Shown: positions 9,620 through 19,577, numbered from the stretch's first letter. The stretch: DNA of 41,306 nt from Coriobacteriia bacterium (GCA_009779675.1 WRDS01000004.1:1-41306), one strand, 5' to 3'. Notes: generated by a model not told the origin, from the sequence alone. Numbers and translations: made by a program.

Positions 9620-10842
9620 GCCACCACACTCACATCTTCCACAATGCCCGCCTCAACGGGGGCAAAACGGCGTTCAAGCGCGTTTCTACTCGTGAGCGCA
9701 TTTCCGCCTGAGCCCGCATCGGCATCCTCATCAGACCCCGTAGCCTTGCCCACGCTTGCGTTCGCCGCCGCATCTGGGCCCGCTGCTGCGCCTGAACCCG
9801 CCGTCGCGCCCTCGCTCCCGACAAACAGCGGCGGCGCGTGGTCACCTGCCATCCCCCCAGCAGTAATGGTCACCAGCTGGTCGATGAGATCCGCCTCCCA
9901 AAACGCTCCAGTAAGCCGAGGGCCGGCCTCGATGAGCAGCTCATTCACGCCATGCGCACCAAGCGCCTCAAGCGCGCCGAGCAACCCCCGCCCGGCATCG
10001 TATCGGCTCACAAAGATACCTGTCGGCACCGCCGAGGCAATGCTTTCCCCGGACTCATCGTCTCCTGCAAGCACAAGCGTCGGGGCCACAGGGTCTGTGA
10101 AGACCTGGGAGGTGAAGGGTGGGGCGACCGACCGCGTATAGACGACGCGCAACGGCTGGTGATGCGTAGACCCCCCGCTCTCATCGCGTACGGTGAGCAT
10201 CGGGTCGTCGACTGCAACGGTTGCCGCACTCACTAGGATCGCGTCTGCTCGGCTGCGTAGGTCGCATGTGGCCTTGGCTCCCGCCAGTCCTGTCATGTCG
10301 GAGCGCAGTCCGGAAGCAAGCGCAACCCGAGCGTCAAGCGAAAGCCCCGCCTTCACCGTAACGAACGGGCGTGCGTGCATCACACGTGAAAGCCAGCCCT
10401 CGACAAGCGTAGTGAACGGCTCGGGGTCTTCTGCCACATCTTCTGCGAAGGCAACCCTGACTCCGGCAGCGCGCAGGGAATCCGCGCCTCCTCCTGCATC
10501 CGCAGAGGGATCGACAGCCCCGATAGTGACCGATGCCACCTCGGCGGCGATAAGCGCCTCAGTGCACGGCGGGGTGCGCCCATGGTGACGGCAGGGCTCC
10601 AGCGTGACATAGACGTCTGCGCCGCGGGCGGCCTTGCCCGCTTTCGCAAGTGCAGACACCTCCGCATGCGGCTCGCCCACACGGGGATGAAACCCCTCGC
10701 CCACAATGTGGTCATCTCGCACGATGACACAGCCGACAGGAGGATTGGGGGCAGTAAGCCCTATGCCGCGCTCGGCAAGAGCCGCCGCACGGGACAGGTA
10801 TTCGTGCGTAATCTGTATGGAGGCGCTGGAAAGCACCCGCAA
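9580..10842 (-). CDS. ribD: Bifunctional diaminohydroxyphosphoribosylaminopyrimidine deaminase/reductase RibD
   Basis: PNPPVGCVIVRDDHIVGEGFHPRVGEPHAEVSALAKAG...VYVTLEPCRHHGRTPPCTEALI. I reassign the start from 10863 (inside the riboswitch) to TTG 10842, 7 nt after GGAGG. Confidence 0.93.
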   Translation of the reverse strand: MRVLSSASIQITHEYLSRAAALAERGIGLTAPNPPVGCVIVRDDHIVGEGFHPRVGEPHAEVSALAKAGKAARGADVYVTLEPCRHHGRTPPCTEALIAAEVASVTIGAVDPSADAGGGADSLRAAGVRVAFAEDVAEDPEPFTTLVEGWLSRVMHARPFVTVKAGLSLDARVALASGLRSDMTGLAGAKATCDLRSRADAILVSAATVAVDDPMLTVRDESGGSTHHQPLRVVYTRSVAPPFTSQVFTDPVAPTLVLAGDDESGESIASAVPTGIFVSRYDAGRGLLGALEALGAHGVNELLIEAGPRLTGAFWEADLIDQLVTITAGGMAGDHAPPLFVGSEGATAGSGAAAGPDAAANASVGKATGSDEDADAGSGGNALTSRNALERRFAPVEAGIVEDVSVVAWRRKESKGCSQV

Positions 10843-10851
10843 CCACGAACC

Positions 10852-10972
10852 TCCTTCTCCCATCCGGACTTTGACCGTCGGCTCCGGAATCTCGCCGGAT
10901 CAACCCCTCATGCGGGGCTCGCGGGCTTTAACCGCCGGTGGGGAATTCCGCCCCGCCCTGAAGAAAGCTTAT
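10852..10972 (-). promoter_or_regulatory. FMN riboswitch (RFN element) upstream of ribD
   Basis: Minus-strand CTTTCTTCAGGGCGGGGCGGAATTCCCCACCGGCGGTTAAAGCCCGCGAGCCCCGCATGAGGGGTTGATCCGGCGAGATTCCGGAGCCGACGGTCAAAGTCCGGATGGGAGAAGGAGG matches the RFN conserved blocks. Confidence 0.96.
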
Positions 10973-10978
10973 GGGTAG

Positions 10979-10984
10979 ATTATA
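10979..10984 (-). promoter_or_regulatory. Candidate -10 element (TATAAT) of the rib operon
   Basis: TATAAT on the minus strand just upstream of the 5' edge of the RFN element; no convincing -35 was seen. Confidence 0.5.
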
Positions 10985-11040
10985 GCAACAATGGCTTTAG
11001 CCTAACACCGCGCTCGCTGGGCCCTAACATCACCTTTCGG

Positions 11041-12498
11041 CTAGAACCCGCTCAGCCGGAAGAACAACAGCTCGTCAGCCGACTTGTCGCCGCGCTCCTG
11101 TGAAAGCCCCACGAGGATCGAGCCGTCGTCGAGCAGCTGCATGTCTTCAAGCCAGCAGTGTTTGGCACCGATCAGATCAGGCACGTTGATTGTGCCGATG
11201 TGCTTCCCGCTCGGGTTCCAAAGGACGATGTCCCGCATGTTCCCGTCGGTTGCCAAAAACCCGTTCTTCGTCTCAACGATACCGGTGACAGAGCCTAACC
11301 CGGACTTGTCGGCTTTCGTGTTCTCCAGCGCGAACAGCTCTTTCCCCTTATAGTCATAGACCATGATCTTCTCCCCGCCCCCGCCCGCAACCTTACCTGC
11401 GACGATGATGTGGGAGTCAGATATGCGGACATCGCTGATCATGCTGAAAAAGCCTTTGCGGGAAGCGTCGTCTCTTATGTTTGTAAGCACCCAGGGAGCT
11501 TCTTTGAGGATGCCGTCCTCTACGGTGACCTTCATGGGATCGGAGTTCACCCAGAACGAGATCCCCCACTTGCCTGACTTGTGGATGGCAAGGTCCTGCG
11601 ATATCTCTGTCGCCGTGACCTGCTTGAATCCATCGTACACAGCAATCTTGCCGATGCCCTCAGAAAGGTACAGCTTTCCTGCAGAGTCCGTCCTGATCAG
11701 TTCGTATTTGCGCTGTAGCTCCGTGGAGTCGTCAAGTGACACAGACTCGCTGCCGAGGGTGTACGAGCGCATATCGGTGCCTGCCACCGTATAGATCTTG
11801 TCACCAACAACCGCAAACGTCGTATCCATTATTGCATCTAAGATGATCGGCTCGTCGGCCTTAAGGAATACCGGGGTGATCGTGAACGAACCTGCCATTT
11901 GCGGGTTAAGCGTCGGGGCCCAGGGCGTGCCTTCCCATGGCCACGGCACAGCTGCCTCTCCCTTATCGGTGAGGTTCAGCTCGATGCCCTTGATGATGTC
12001 GGCAAAAGGCGGCACTGCCGCGTCAATCGACCCGTTGCTCGAACCAGCAGCCTCAAGCCGAACGTAATAGCTCATGCCGGATGCGTCATGGCGATAGTAA
12101 TACGCGTTGCTGCCCCCGCTTGTCTCGTAAAAAGCCGTCTCAGCGACATCGATGCTGTTGAGCTTGCCGTCGGCAAGATCCTTGAGATCGGTGCCCTTGT
12201 TGATGAAGTTCTTTCGGTACTGCTTTGTGCTTTCCGCGTTTGCGCCAACCGTTATGCTGTACTGCGCCTTCTCTGCATCAGCCTCGTCGGGAATGGTGAA
12301 CTTGATCTCCGAGTAGCTCTCCTCAATAGATGCTTTCTCCTTGTCGTACGTCCACTCTTTTGGATACGTAACGCTGAAAAACCCAGCATCAACAGTCTCT
12401 CCCCCTGCCAGTGATGATCCGCCCTTCTTGCCAACGCAGCCGACAAGCAAGGACACGCAAATCATGGACGCGAGTAACAGTGCAAAAAATTTTCTCAC
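11041..12498 (-). CDS. Secreted lipoprotein of unknown function
   Basis: GTG 12498 preceded by GGAGGGGCAAA; VRKFFALLLASMICVSLLVGC lipobox; repetitive C-terminal beta-rich region. Confidence 0.75.
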   Translation of the reverse strand: MRKFFALLLASMICVSLLVGCVGKKGGSSLAGGETVDAGFFSVTYPKEWTYDKEKASIEESYSEIKFTIPDEADAEKAQYSITVGANAESTKQYRKNFINKGTDLKDLADGKLNSIDVAETAFYETSGGSNAYYYRHDASGMSYYVRLEAAGSSNGSIDAAVPPFADIIKGIELNLTDKGEAAVPWPWEGTPWAPTLNPQMAGSFTITPVFLKADEPIILDAIMDTTFAVVGDKIYTVAGTDMRSYTLGSESVSLDDSTELQRKYELIRTDSAGKLYLSEGIGKIAVYDGFKQVTATEISQDLAIHKSGKWGISFWVNSDPMKVTVEDGILKEAPWVLTNIRDDASRKGFFSMISDVRISDSHIIVAGKVAGGGGEKIMVYDYKGKELFALENTKADKSGLGSVTGIVETKNGFLATDGNMRDIVLWNPSGKHIGTINVPDLIGAKHCWLEDMQLLDDGSILVGLSQERGDKSADELLFFRLSGF

Positions 12499-12570
12499 TT
12501 TGCCCCTCCGTGTGATCTGACTCCCCATTCATTGCAAACTGACTACCCCGTAAGCCGACCTAAAGCCAGC

Positions 12571-12604
12571 CTTGCGCATAACCGGCTTTGAGCGGATGCG
12601 CAAG
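12571..12604. repeat. Perfect 9-bp inverted repeat (possible hairpin)
   Basis: CTTGCGCAT (12571-12579) / ATGCGCAAG (12596-12604), 16-nt loop, intergenic. Confidence 0.6.
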
Positions 12605-12668
12605 TTGCCGCATGGGCAGGCAAGGCCAGCACTTAACCTATATTTTACATGAGGCAACGAGTACGCGG

Positions 12669-12748
12669 CGGTTATCGGTGCGCAACAGCTATCGATGTCG
12701 GCAGCTATTGGTGTCAGCGGCTATCGTGTCGACAGTTGTCGATTGCTA
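12669..12748. repeat. Degenerate ~16-bp tandem repeats, about 5 units
   Basis: cggttatcggtgcgcaa / cagctatcgatgtcgg / cagctattggtgtcag / cggctatcgtgtcga / cagttgtcgattgcta, intergenic. Confidence 0.6.
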
Positions 12749-12768
12749 CCTGTCGCTATCAGCTGCGA

Positions 12769-13485
<717 letters not shown>

Positions 13486-13490
13486 GGGAA

Positions 13491-13625
13491 TCACCTCACC
13501 TCTGTCCCGCCCCACTCCACTGCGACAAACCCGACCCATTCCGGGGTTGCCAGCTCCGTTTCCGGATAGAGGTAGATGATGGGCTTATACACGCGCAAGA
13601 GCAGCGCGACGAGGATTTTTTTCAC
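13491..13625 (-). CDS. 44-aa minigene, putative internally deleted remnant of a KPIIYLYPE...VVEWGGTE surface-protein family
   Basis: GTG 13625 with AGGAGG upstream; VKKILVALLLRVYKPIIYLYPETELATPEWVGFVAVEWGGTEVR; stop lies 5 nt before the rpe ATG. Confidence 0.6.
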   Translation of the reverse strand: MKKILVALLLRVYKPIIYLYPETELATPEWVGFVAVEWGGTEVR

Positions 13626-13647
13626 ACGTATGCTGCCTCCTGTTCTC

Positions 13648-13685
13648 ATGGCCTCATGTTAGCGCAATGGCCTCGCGTTAGCGCA
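13648..13685. repeat. 19-bp tandem duplication
   Basis: atggcctcatgttagcgca followed directly by atggcctcgcgttagcgca (17/19 identical). Confidence 0.8.
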
Positions 13686-13687
13686 TG

Positions 13688-14701
13688 CTACTCCGCAAGC
13701 CCCATCCCGTGCAGCTCGTCGCGTACCTCTCGGCCCATAAGCAGCTCCCCAGCGCTTTTCGGGTCACCGCCCTCGTAGAGGATGGCCCTCACCTGATTGG
13801 TAACGGGGAGCTCCACATCCTTGCGCTCGCCGAGGGCGGCAAGCGTTATGCAGCTCACTGCCCCTTCGGCGACCATCTTCGTCTTCTCCGTGAACTCCTC
13901 GATCGTCCCGCCATGCGCAATGAGCTCTCCAAGCCCACGGTTGCGGGAGTGCCTCGAGGTGCAGGTCGCCACCAGGTCACCCATGCCGGCAAGCCCCATG
14001 TACGTGAGCGGGTTGGCCCCCATCGCAATCCCAAGCCGACTCATCTCGGCAAGCCCTCGGGTCATGAGCGTCGCCTTGGTGTTGTCGCCATAGCCGAGCC
14101 CGTCGGACATGCCTGCGGCAACCGCGATCACGTTCTTGCTCGCACCGCTAAGCTCGACCCCGACCATATCCGTGCTTGTGTAGACGCGGAAAAACGGCGT
14201 CATGAACAGGTCCTGGAACAGGCGGCTTGTCGGCTCATGGTGTGCCGCGACCACCGTTGCCGAGGGGACGCCGCGGCTGATCTCCTCGGCGTGGTTGGGC
14301 CCCGAGAGCCCGGCGATACGCGTGCGGTTGCCAAAGACGTCTTCGAGCACCTCTGTCATGAGCATGAGGCTTTCGGCCTCCACCCCCTTGCTGAGCACGA
14401 CGACAGGGGTATCGGTCGCGAGGTGCGGGGTCATAGCAAGCGCGGTGGTGCGCACACCCACGCTCGGAGTGACCATCACGACCGCCTCGGCACCGGCGAG
14501 CGCCTCTTCGATATCGGTCGTTGCGGCGGTTCGCTCGGCAAGTCGCACTTTGGGCAGGTAGGTGGGGTTTCTGCGCACCTCGTTGATCCCTGCAGCAATC
14601 TCTTCCTCGCGTGCCCAGACGCGCACAGAAAAGCCTTTTCCCCCAAGGACCCAGGCGACTGCCGTCCCCCACGACCCCGCACCGATCACTGAAATCTGCA
14701 C
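13688..14701 (-). CDS. gpsA: NAD(P)H-dependent glycerol-3-phosphate dehydrogenase
   Basis: ISVIGAGSWGTAVAWVLG...VVLSKGVEAESL...GLSGPNHAEEISRGVPSATV...GVELSGASKNVIAVAAGMSDGLGYGDNTKA. Confidence 0.96.
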   Translation of the reverse strand: MQISVIGAGSWGTAVAWVLGGKGFSVRVWAREEEIAAGINEVRRNPTYLPKVRLAERTAATTDIEEALAGAEAVVMVTPSVGVRTTALAMTPHLATDTPVVVLSKGVEAESLMLMTEVLEDVFGNRTRIAGLSGPNHAEEISRGVPSATVVAAHHEPTSRLFQDLFMTPFFRVYTSTDMVGVELSGASKNVIAVAAGMSDGLGYGDNTKATLMTRGLAEMSRLGIAMGANPLTYMGLAGMGDLVATCTSRHSRNRGLGELIAHGGTIEEFTEKTKMVAEGAVSCITLAALGERKDVELPVTNQVRAILYEGGDPKSAGELLMGREVRDELHGMGLAE

Positions 14702-14704
14702 CGT

Positions 14705-15553
14705 TTATTCCCCCGCATCCTGTCCGCTTGCGCCCTGCCTGCTGGTACCCTGCTCGCATGGGCTTTGCGCGTTTGCGCCCTGCCCCTTTGCATCCTCTTC
14801 CTCGGCCTCCTGCCGAAACACCTTGCCGACGCGCTTGAAGTCCAGTTTAGCCTCCTCGCCATGCGCAAGGCGAACAATGTTTGAGCGATGCCGCCAAAAC
14901 ACAAGCGTGGCAAGCGCGAGTGCGGTCACCATGCGCGCACGGTCGCCCGGGTAAAGCCACAGCACAAGCAGCGGGTAGGCCACCGCTATGACAAGCGAGC
15001 CGAGCGACATGATCCGGGAAACGCCGACGACGGCCATAAGCACCACGAGCTGGATAGGCACCGTGAGCGGTGTCAGGACCGTGAGCACCCCCGCAGATGT
15101 TGCGACACCCTTGCCGCCAGAGAAACGTATGTAGGGCGAGTAGGAGTGCCCTACGATGGATGCTACCCCAGCCGCAACCGTCACCCAGCCTGCACGCGCC
15201 TCCCCCCAAAGAGCCGGGGTGAAGAGCATTCGGGCAAGAGCGGTCGCAAGGATGCCTTTGGCAAAGTCGAGGAAAAGCGTTGCGGCACCGGCACGGTAGC
15301 CAAAAAGCCGCAGCACGTTCGTCGCACCCAGGTTGCCAGAGCCGTGCTCACGCGGATCGATCCCAAAGACCCTCTTCCCCACAATGAGTGCCCAGGGGAT
15401 CCCGCCGATGAGATAGGCACAGATGACCACAGGCACCGCAAGCGCCCAAAACGTCACATTCGAGTTGCTCGCAGCAAGAAGGCTGCTGCCAAGCGGGCTG
15501 CTCACTGCCGGGCCGCCTATCATGCCGCCTGCCATGTCAACCGTGGCCACCAC
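14705..15553 (-). CDS. plsY: Glycerol-3-phosphate acyltransferase PlsY with low-complexity C-terminal tail
   Basis: YLIGGIPWALIVGKRVFGIDPREHGSGNLGATNVLR...GHSYSPYIRFSGGKGVATSAGV; tail KGQGANAQSPCEQGTSRQGASGQDAGE. Confidence 0.93.
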   Translation of the reverse strand: MVATVDMAGGMIGGPAVSSPLGSSLLAASNSNVTFWALAVPVVICAYLIGGIPWALIVGKRVFGIDPREHGSGNLGATNVLRLFGYRAGAATLFLDFAKGILATALARMLFTPALWGEARAGWVTVAAGVASIVGHSYSPYIRFSGGKGVATSAGVLTVLTPLTVPIQLVVLMAVVGVSRIMSLGSLVIAVAYPLLVLWLYPGDRARMVTALALATLVFWRHRSNIVRLAHGEEAKLDFKRVGKVFRQEAEEEDAKGQGANAQSPCEQGTSRQGASGQDAGE

Positions 15554-15554
15554 C

Positions 15555-16874
15555 TCAGTCCTTCTTGCGGAACTTCAGCACGATGGGGGTCCCTTGCAGA
15601 TCGAACCGCTCACGCAGCCGATTCTCCACATACCGCCTGAAGTTGTCATCGACCATGTCCGGCCGGTTCGCAAAGAAGGTGAATCCGGGCGGACGGGTGC
15701 GCGTCTGCGTCACGTAATGCACACGCAGAGTAGCGCCACCCTTGTTGATCGTATGGCCAGACTCCCTGAGCTCCGCAAGCAGCCGGTTCAGTGCGCTCGT
15801 AGGGATCTCCCTCGTGTAACCCGCATACACCGTGCCGATCGCACTCCAGATCCGATGTATGTTCTTGCCGGTCAGCGCACTGATCCTAAGCACAGGCGCA
15901 TAGCCGACAAACCCGAGCCTCTCCCCCACCCTCGTGACAAGGGTCTCGCGCTCCTCCTCGGTCTCAAGCACATCCCACTTGTTGAGCAGCACGATAAGCG
16001 CACAGCCGCGCTCGTCGGCAAACCGAGCGACCCGCTGATCCTGATCGGTAAGCCCGATCGCCGAGTCAATCACAAGCAAGGCGACCTCGGCACGGTCGAT
16101 CGCACGCATCGCCCGGACGAAGCCGTAATACTCCACGTCCTCCTCGATAAGCGCCTTGCGGCGGATGCCCGCGGTATCGACAAGCCGGTACGCCGCCTCG
16201 CCACGCTGGACCACCGTGTCGATAGCATCACGCGTGGTTCCGGCGACATCCGAGACGATCGAGCGCTCATGGCCGGCGAGCTTGTTCAGAAGCGATGACT
16301 TCCCCGCGTTCGGCCTGCCGATGATAGCGACATCGATGGTGCCAGAAGGGCCCTCGGCTTGCGCCTGCGCCTCGTGCTCCGGCAGCGCGGCGACGATCTC
16401 ATCAAGCAAGTCCCCGGTGCCGTGGCCATGCGTTGCCGAGACAGGCCAGGGGGTGCCGAGCCCCAGCGCCCAGAACTCGTGAGCCTCGCTTTCTGAGCCC
16501 GGTGTATCCATTTTGTTGACGGCGAGAAAAACCGGCTTGTCCTGGAGCTTGAGAATGCGCGCAACCTCCTCGTCATCGGCAACGATCCCTGAGCGTCCAT
16601 CGACTAAAAAGACCACGGCATCGGCCTCTGATGCCGCCATAAGCGCCTGGATCCGGATCGAGGACTGGAAAGTGTCGATGTTCCCGGACTCGATCCCGCC
16701 GGTGTCGATAAGCAGGAAGCCGACCCCGTTCCAATCGGCGTTGTGGTAACTGCGGTCACGCGTCACGCCCCGCGCCTCATGCACGATGGCATCAGATGCC
16801 TGAGTGACCCTGTTCACGAGTGTGGACTTGCCCACGTTCGGCCTGCCGACAACGGCAACAATCGGGAGAGGCAT
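15555..16874 (-). CDS. der: Ribosome biogenesis GTPase Der (EngA)
   Basis: Two G domains: VVGRPNVGKSTLVNRV...VNKMD and IIGRPNAGKSSLLNKL...LNKWD. Confidence 0.97.
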   Translation of the reverse strand: MPLPIVAVVGRPNVGKSTLVNRVTQASDAIVHEARGVTRDRSYHNADWNGVGFLLIDTGGIESGNIDTFQSSIRIQALMAASEADAVVFLVDGRSGIVADDEEVARILKLQDKPVFLAVNKMDTPGSESEAHEFWALGLGTPWPVSATHGHGTGDLLDEIVAALPEHEAQAQAEGPSGTIDVAIIGRPNAGKSSLLNKLAGHERSIVSDVAGTTRDAIDTVVQRGEAAYRLVDTAGIRRKALIEEDVEYYGFVRAMRAIDRAEVALLVIDSAIGLTDQDQRVARFADERGCALIVLLNKWDVLETEEERETLVTRVGERLGFVGYAPVLRISALTGKNIHRIWSAIGTVYAGYTREIPTSALNRLLAELRESGHTINKGGATLRVHYVTQTRTRPPGFTFFANRPDMVDDNFRRYVENRLRERFDLQGTPIVLKFRKKD

Positions 16875-16980
16875 GTAAGGCAGCGCTCCTGTTCGTTAAA
16901 GGTGTTGGAAGGCATTGCTGACGCAATGCAACACGGTAGAGTTTACCGGAGACCATCATCAGGTGCTGCCTGGATGACTT

Positions 16981-17202
16981 TTAAGGACGCTCTTCTTGCT
17001 CGCTTGTGATGACTTTGAGCCCGTATCTCTTTGCAGTCGACTCTGTGATCCTGTCCAGTTGCGCCCTATACTGCTCTTTGGTTAAATCCTTGGTCTCCTC
17101 ATGGATTTTGAGGCGGATCTGATTGACCTCATGCTCAATATGGCTAATCGTTCCCATCTCCCGCAACCTCCATTGGGCTTGAAATCGGTTGGTTTCTTCC
17201 AT
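16981..17202 (-). CDS. Small hypothetical protein, helical/charged (73 aa)
   Basis: MEETNRFQAQWRLREMGTISHIEHEVNQIRLKIHEETKDLTKEQYRAQLDRITESTAKRYGLKVITSEQEERP; starts close to the end of the upstream gene. Confidence 0.55.
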   Translation of the reverse strand: MEETNRFQAQWRLREMGTISHIEHEVNQIRLKIHEETKDLTKEQYRAQLDRITESTAKRYGLKVITSEQEERP

Positions 17203-17206
17203 GCTC

Positions 17207-18706
17207 CTACTCAGCGTTGGATTGCTGGGTTGCCCGTCGGATCCCCTCAAGCAAGCCGACAGCATCGGAGGACACCAAGTGCACATCCGCCCCACTGTTA
17301 CGCTCGACCAGGCCCTCGAAAGAGAGATCGTCGAGCGTGATCCCATCGGCGTTGAACATGATGTCGGGCAGCAGGTAGGAGTCCTGCGCCTTTGTGCGTG
17401 CAGCCGCACGGCCACCGGCGTTTGCGCCGCCGTAGCCTGCGCCGCCGACGCGCTTCAAATCCATCGCAATCGCTGCGGAGACATCGGTGCCGGTGAGCAG
17501 CCCGGTCACGTTCACGTTGCCTCCAAAAAACCGGTTCGGCACCGCGAGCAACCGTACCCTGCCGACCGCGCCGCAAGCATTGAGCGCTCCGGCGAGCGTT
17601 GTCGCAGCACCCATGCCGGTAACGACCGTGACCGACTCCGCCCCAGGCGATGACGCGGTTGGCAGCTTTGCCACAGCGGCGGCCAGCTCGTCTCTCAGGC
17701 CGGTCGCCTCATCAACGAACGCCCGCACGATGCCGATCCCGTTCTCATACTGCGGGAAGCCGTCGTAGTGCTCGGCGATCGGGAAACGCTCGCGTGCACC
17801 CAGGTAGAACTCGTCGGCAAGGTGGATCCAGGACACCCCGTCGCGCTCCCGCATCTCAAACTGCCACAGCCTGACCTGCTCGATCACGCGCAGGGCGCTG
17901 GCAGGATCGTTGTAACTTGCCGAGAACCGCTCCTGGTGCCGCGTGTAGCCGAGCGGCACAACACCGACGCTTGCGACCCCCTCGCGCTCGGCAAGCCAGG
18001 TGAGTGTGCGCGTGAGCTCATCGCCGTCATTGACACCGGGGACGAGCACGATCTGGACGTGTAGGTCGATGCCGGCAAGTGCGAGCTCGTCGAAACGCTT
18101 TAGCGCACGATCGTCCTTGGCGCAAAGAAGGCCGCGCCGGACATCCGGGTTGACCGCATGTAGTGAGACGTAGAGCGGCGAGAGGCGCTGCTCGGTGATG
18201 CGGTCGAGATCATCGTCGTCTAGGTTGGTGAGCGTTATGAAGTTCCCCTGCAGGAACGAGAGGCGGAAGTCGTCGTCGCGCAGATAGAGTGCTGGCCTGA
18301 GCCCTGCGGGAAGCTGGCGCACGAAGCAGAATGTGCAGGAGTTCTCACAGGTCCGGATGCGGTCGAAGACGATGCCGTCAAACGCGATGCCCCAGCCTTC
18401 CCCGGGCGCACGTGTGAGCGCGGCCTCAAAGACCTCGCTGGCAGCCTCGGGCGGGCTGGCGGCGGCTTCGGGGCGCACGTCGGCCTCGGCAGGCATCTTG
18501 CCACTCGCTGCTGCCTCGCTCGCGACACGGCGGACGCAGACGGTCACTTCCAGCCCGTCGGAAAGCCACCGCCAGTCGATGACATCGCGCACGGGAGCAC
18601 CGCCTGCGGTGACCAGGATGTCGCCTGTGGCAAGCCCCGCCCGCTCGGCGGGGGAAGCTGTGTCAACGGTTGCTATCATGGCTTTTGGCACTGCCTGCCC
18701 CGCCAT
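17207..18706 (-). CDS. DUF512-family protein (PDZ-like N-terminus, radical-SAM-like Cys motif)
   Basis: SPAERAGLATGDILVTAGGAPVRDVIDW...CENSCTFCFVRQLPAGLRPALYLRDDDFRLSFLQGNFITLTNL; ATG 18706 preceded by GGAGGCGCA. Confidence 0.88.
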   Translation of the reverse strand: MAGQAVPKAMIATVDTASPAERAGLATGDILVTAGGAPVRDVIDWRWLSDGLEVTVCVRRVASEAAASGKMPAEADVRPEAAASPPEAASEVFEAALTRAPGEGWGIAFDGIVFDRIRTCENSCTFCFVRQLPAGLRPALYLRDDDFRLSFLQGNFITLTNLDDDDLDRITEQRLSPLYVSLHAVNPDVRRGLLCAKDDRALKRFDELALAGIDLHVQIVLVPGVNDGDELTRTLTWLAEREGVASVGVVPLGYTRHQERFSASYNDPASALRVIEQVRLWQFEMRERDGVSWIHLADEFYLGARERFPIAEHYDGFPQYENGIGIVRAFVDEATGLRDELAAAVAKLPTASSPGAESVTVVTGMGAATTLAGALNACGAVGRVRLLAVPNRFFGGNVNVTGLLTGTDVSAAIAMDLKRVGGAGYGGANAGGRAAARTKAQDSYLLPDIMFNADGITLDDLSFEGLVERNSGADVHLVSSDAVGLLEGIRRATQQSNAE

Positions 18707-18743
18707 TGCGCCTCCAGTACCGTCCCTTCTTCCTGCCAGCCTG

Positions 18744-19577
18744 CTATTCCATCGCCTCGATCGCCGAGACAACACCGCGTATCTGCTTGTCGGGAGTCGA
18801 CGCGCCCGCGGTGACCCCCACCGACCCGACACCGGCAAACCACGCGGGGTCGAGCTCATCGGACGTCTCCACATGGTGCACCCGCCCGTTCACCGAGCAG
18901 CATATCTCCACCAGACGCGCGGTGTTTCCTGAGTTGCGCCCTCCGACCACCACGACCGCATCGACCCCTCGGGCGAGCTCCTCGGCGGAGCGCTGTCGTT
19001 TTTCGGTCGCCGCACAGATGGTGTTCATGATGCGCAGGTCGCGCACGTTGGGCATGAGCGCGAGGGCGACCTCGGCGAGGCGACGCACGGACTGGGTGGT
19101 CTGGACGACCACGCCTACCCTCTGCGCATCAAGCGGCTTTGGCAGCTCGGCGGCCGACTCCACGACGACCGCGCCATCGCCGGCATGAGCAACGATGCCG
19201 GCCACCTCCGGATGATCGGCCTCGCCGACCACCACGATCAGGTATCCCTGCCCCCTGAGCATCTCGGCTGCCTCATGCGCCTTGCTCACGTGGGGGCAGG
19301 TGGCATCGATGACATCGAGCCCCTTGGCACGTGCGTCTGCAAGGATCGTGGGGGCAACCCCGTGACTGCGGATCACCAGCGCGCCTCCGGCGACATCCGC
19401 AAGCGAGGCAGCCACCTCGACCCCGCGGGCATGAAGCTCCTCGACGGCCTGCGGGTTGTGGATGAGCGGTCCTAGCGTGTGGACCGGCGCAGAGTTCGCT
19501 GCGGCCTCCTCGGCGAGCTTGAGCGCACGCTCAACGCCATAGCAGACACCAGCGTGCTGGGCGACCTCAACGCGCAT
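18744..19577 (-). CDS. ispH: 4-hydroxy-3-methylbut-2-enyl diphosphate reductase
   Basis: VEVAQHAGVCYGVERALKLAEEAA...VHTLGPLIHNPQAVEELHARGV...IRSHGVAP...DATCPHVSKAHEAA; start reassigned to ATG 19577. Confidence 0.95.
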   Translation of the reverse strand: MRVEVAQHAGVCYGVERALKLAEEAAANSAPVHTLGPLIHNPQAVEELHARGVEVAASLADVAGGALVIRSHGVAPTILADARAKGLDVIDATCPHVSKAHEAAEMLRGQGYLIVVVGEADHPEVAGIVAHAGDGAVVVESAAELPKPLDAQRVGVVVQTTQSVRRLAEVALALMPNVRDLRIMNTICAATEKRQRSAEELARGVDAVVVVGGRNSGNTARLVEICCSVNGRVHHVETSDELDPAWFAGVGSVGVTAGASTPDKQIRGVVSAIEAME

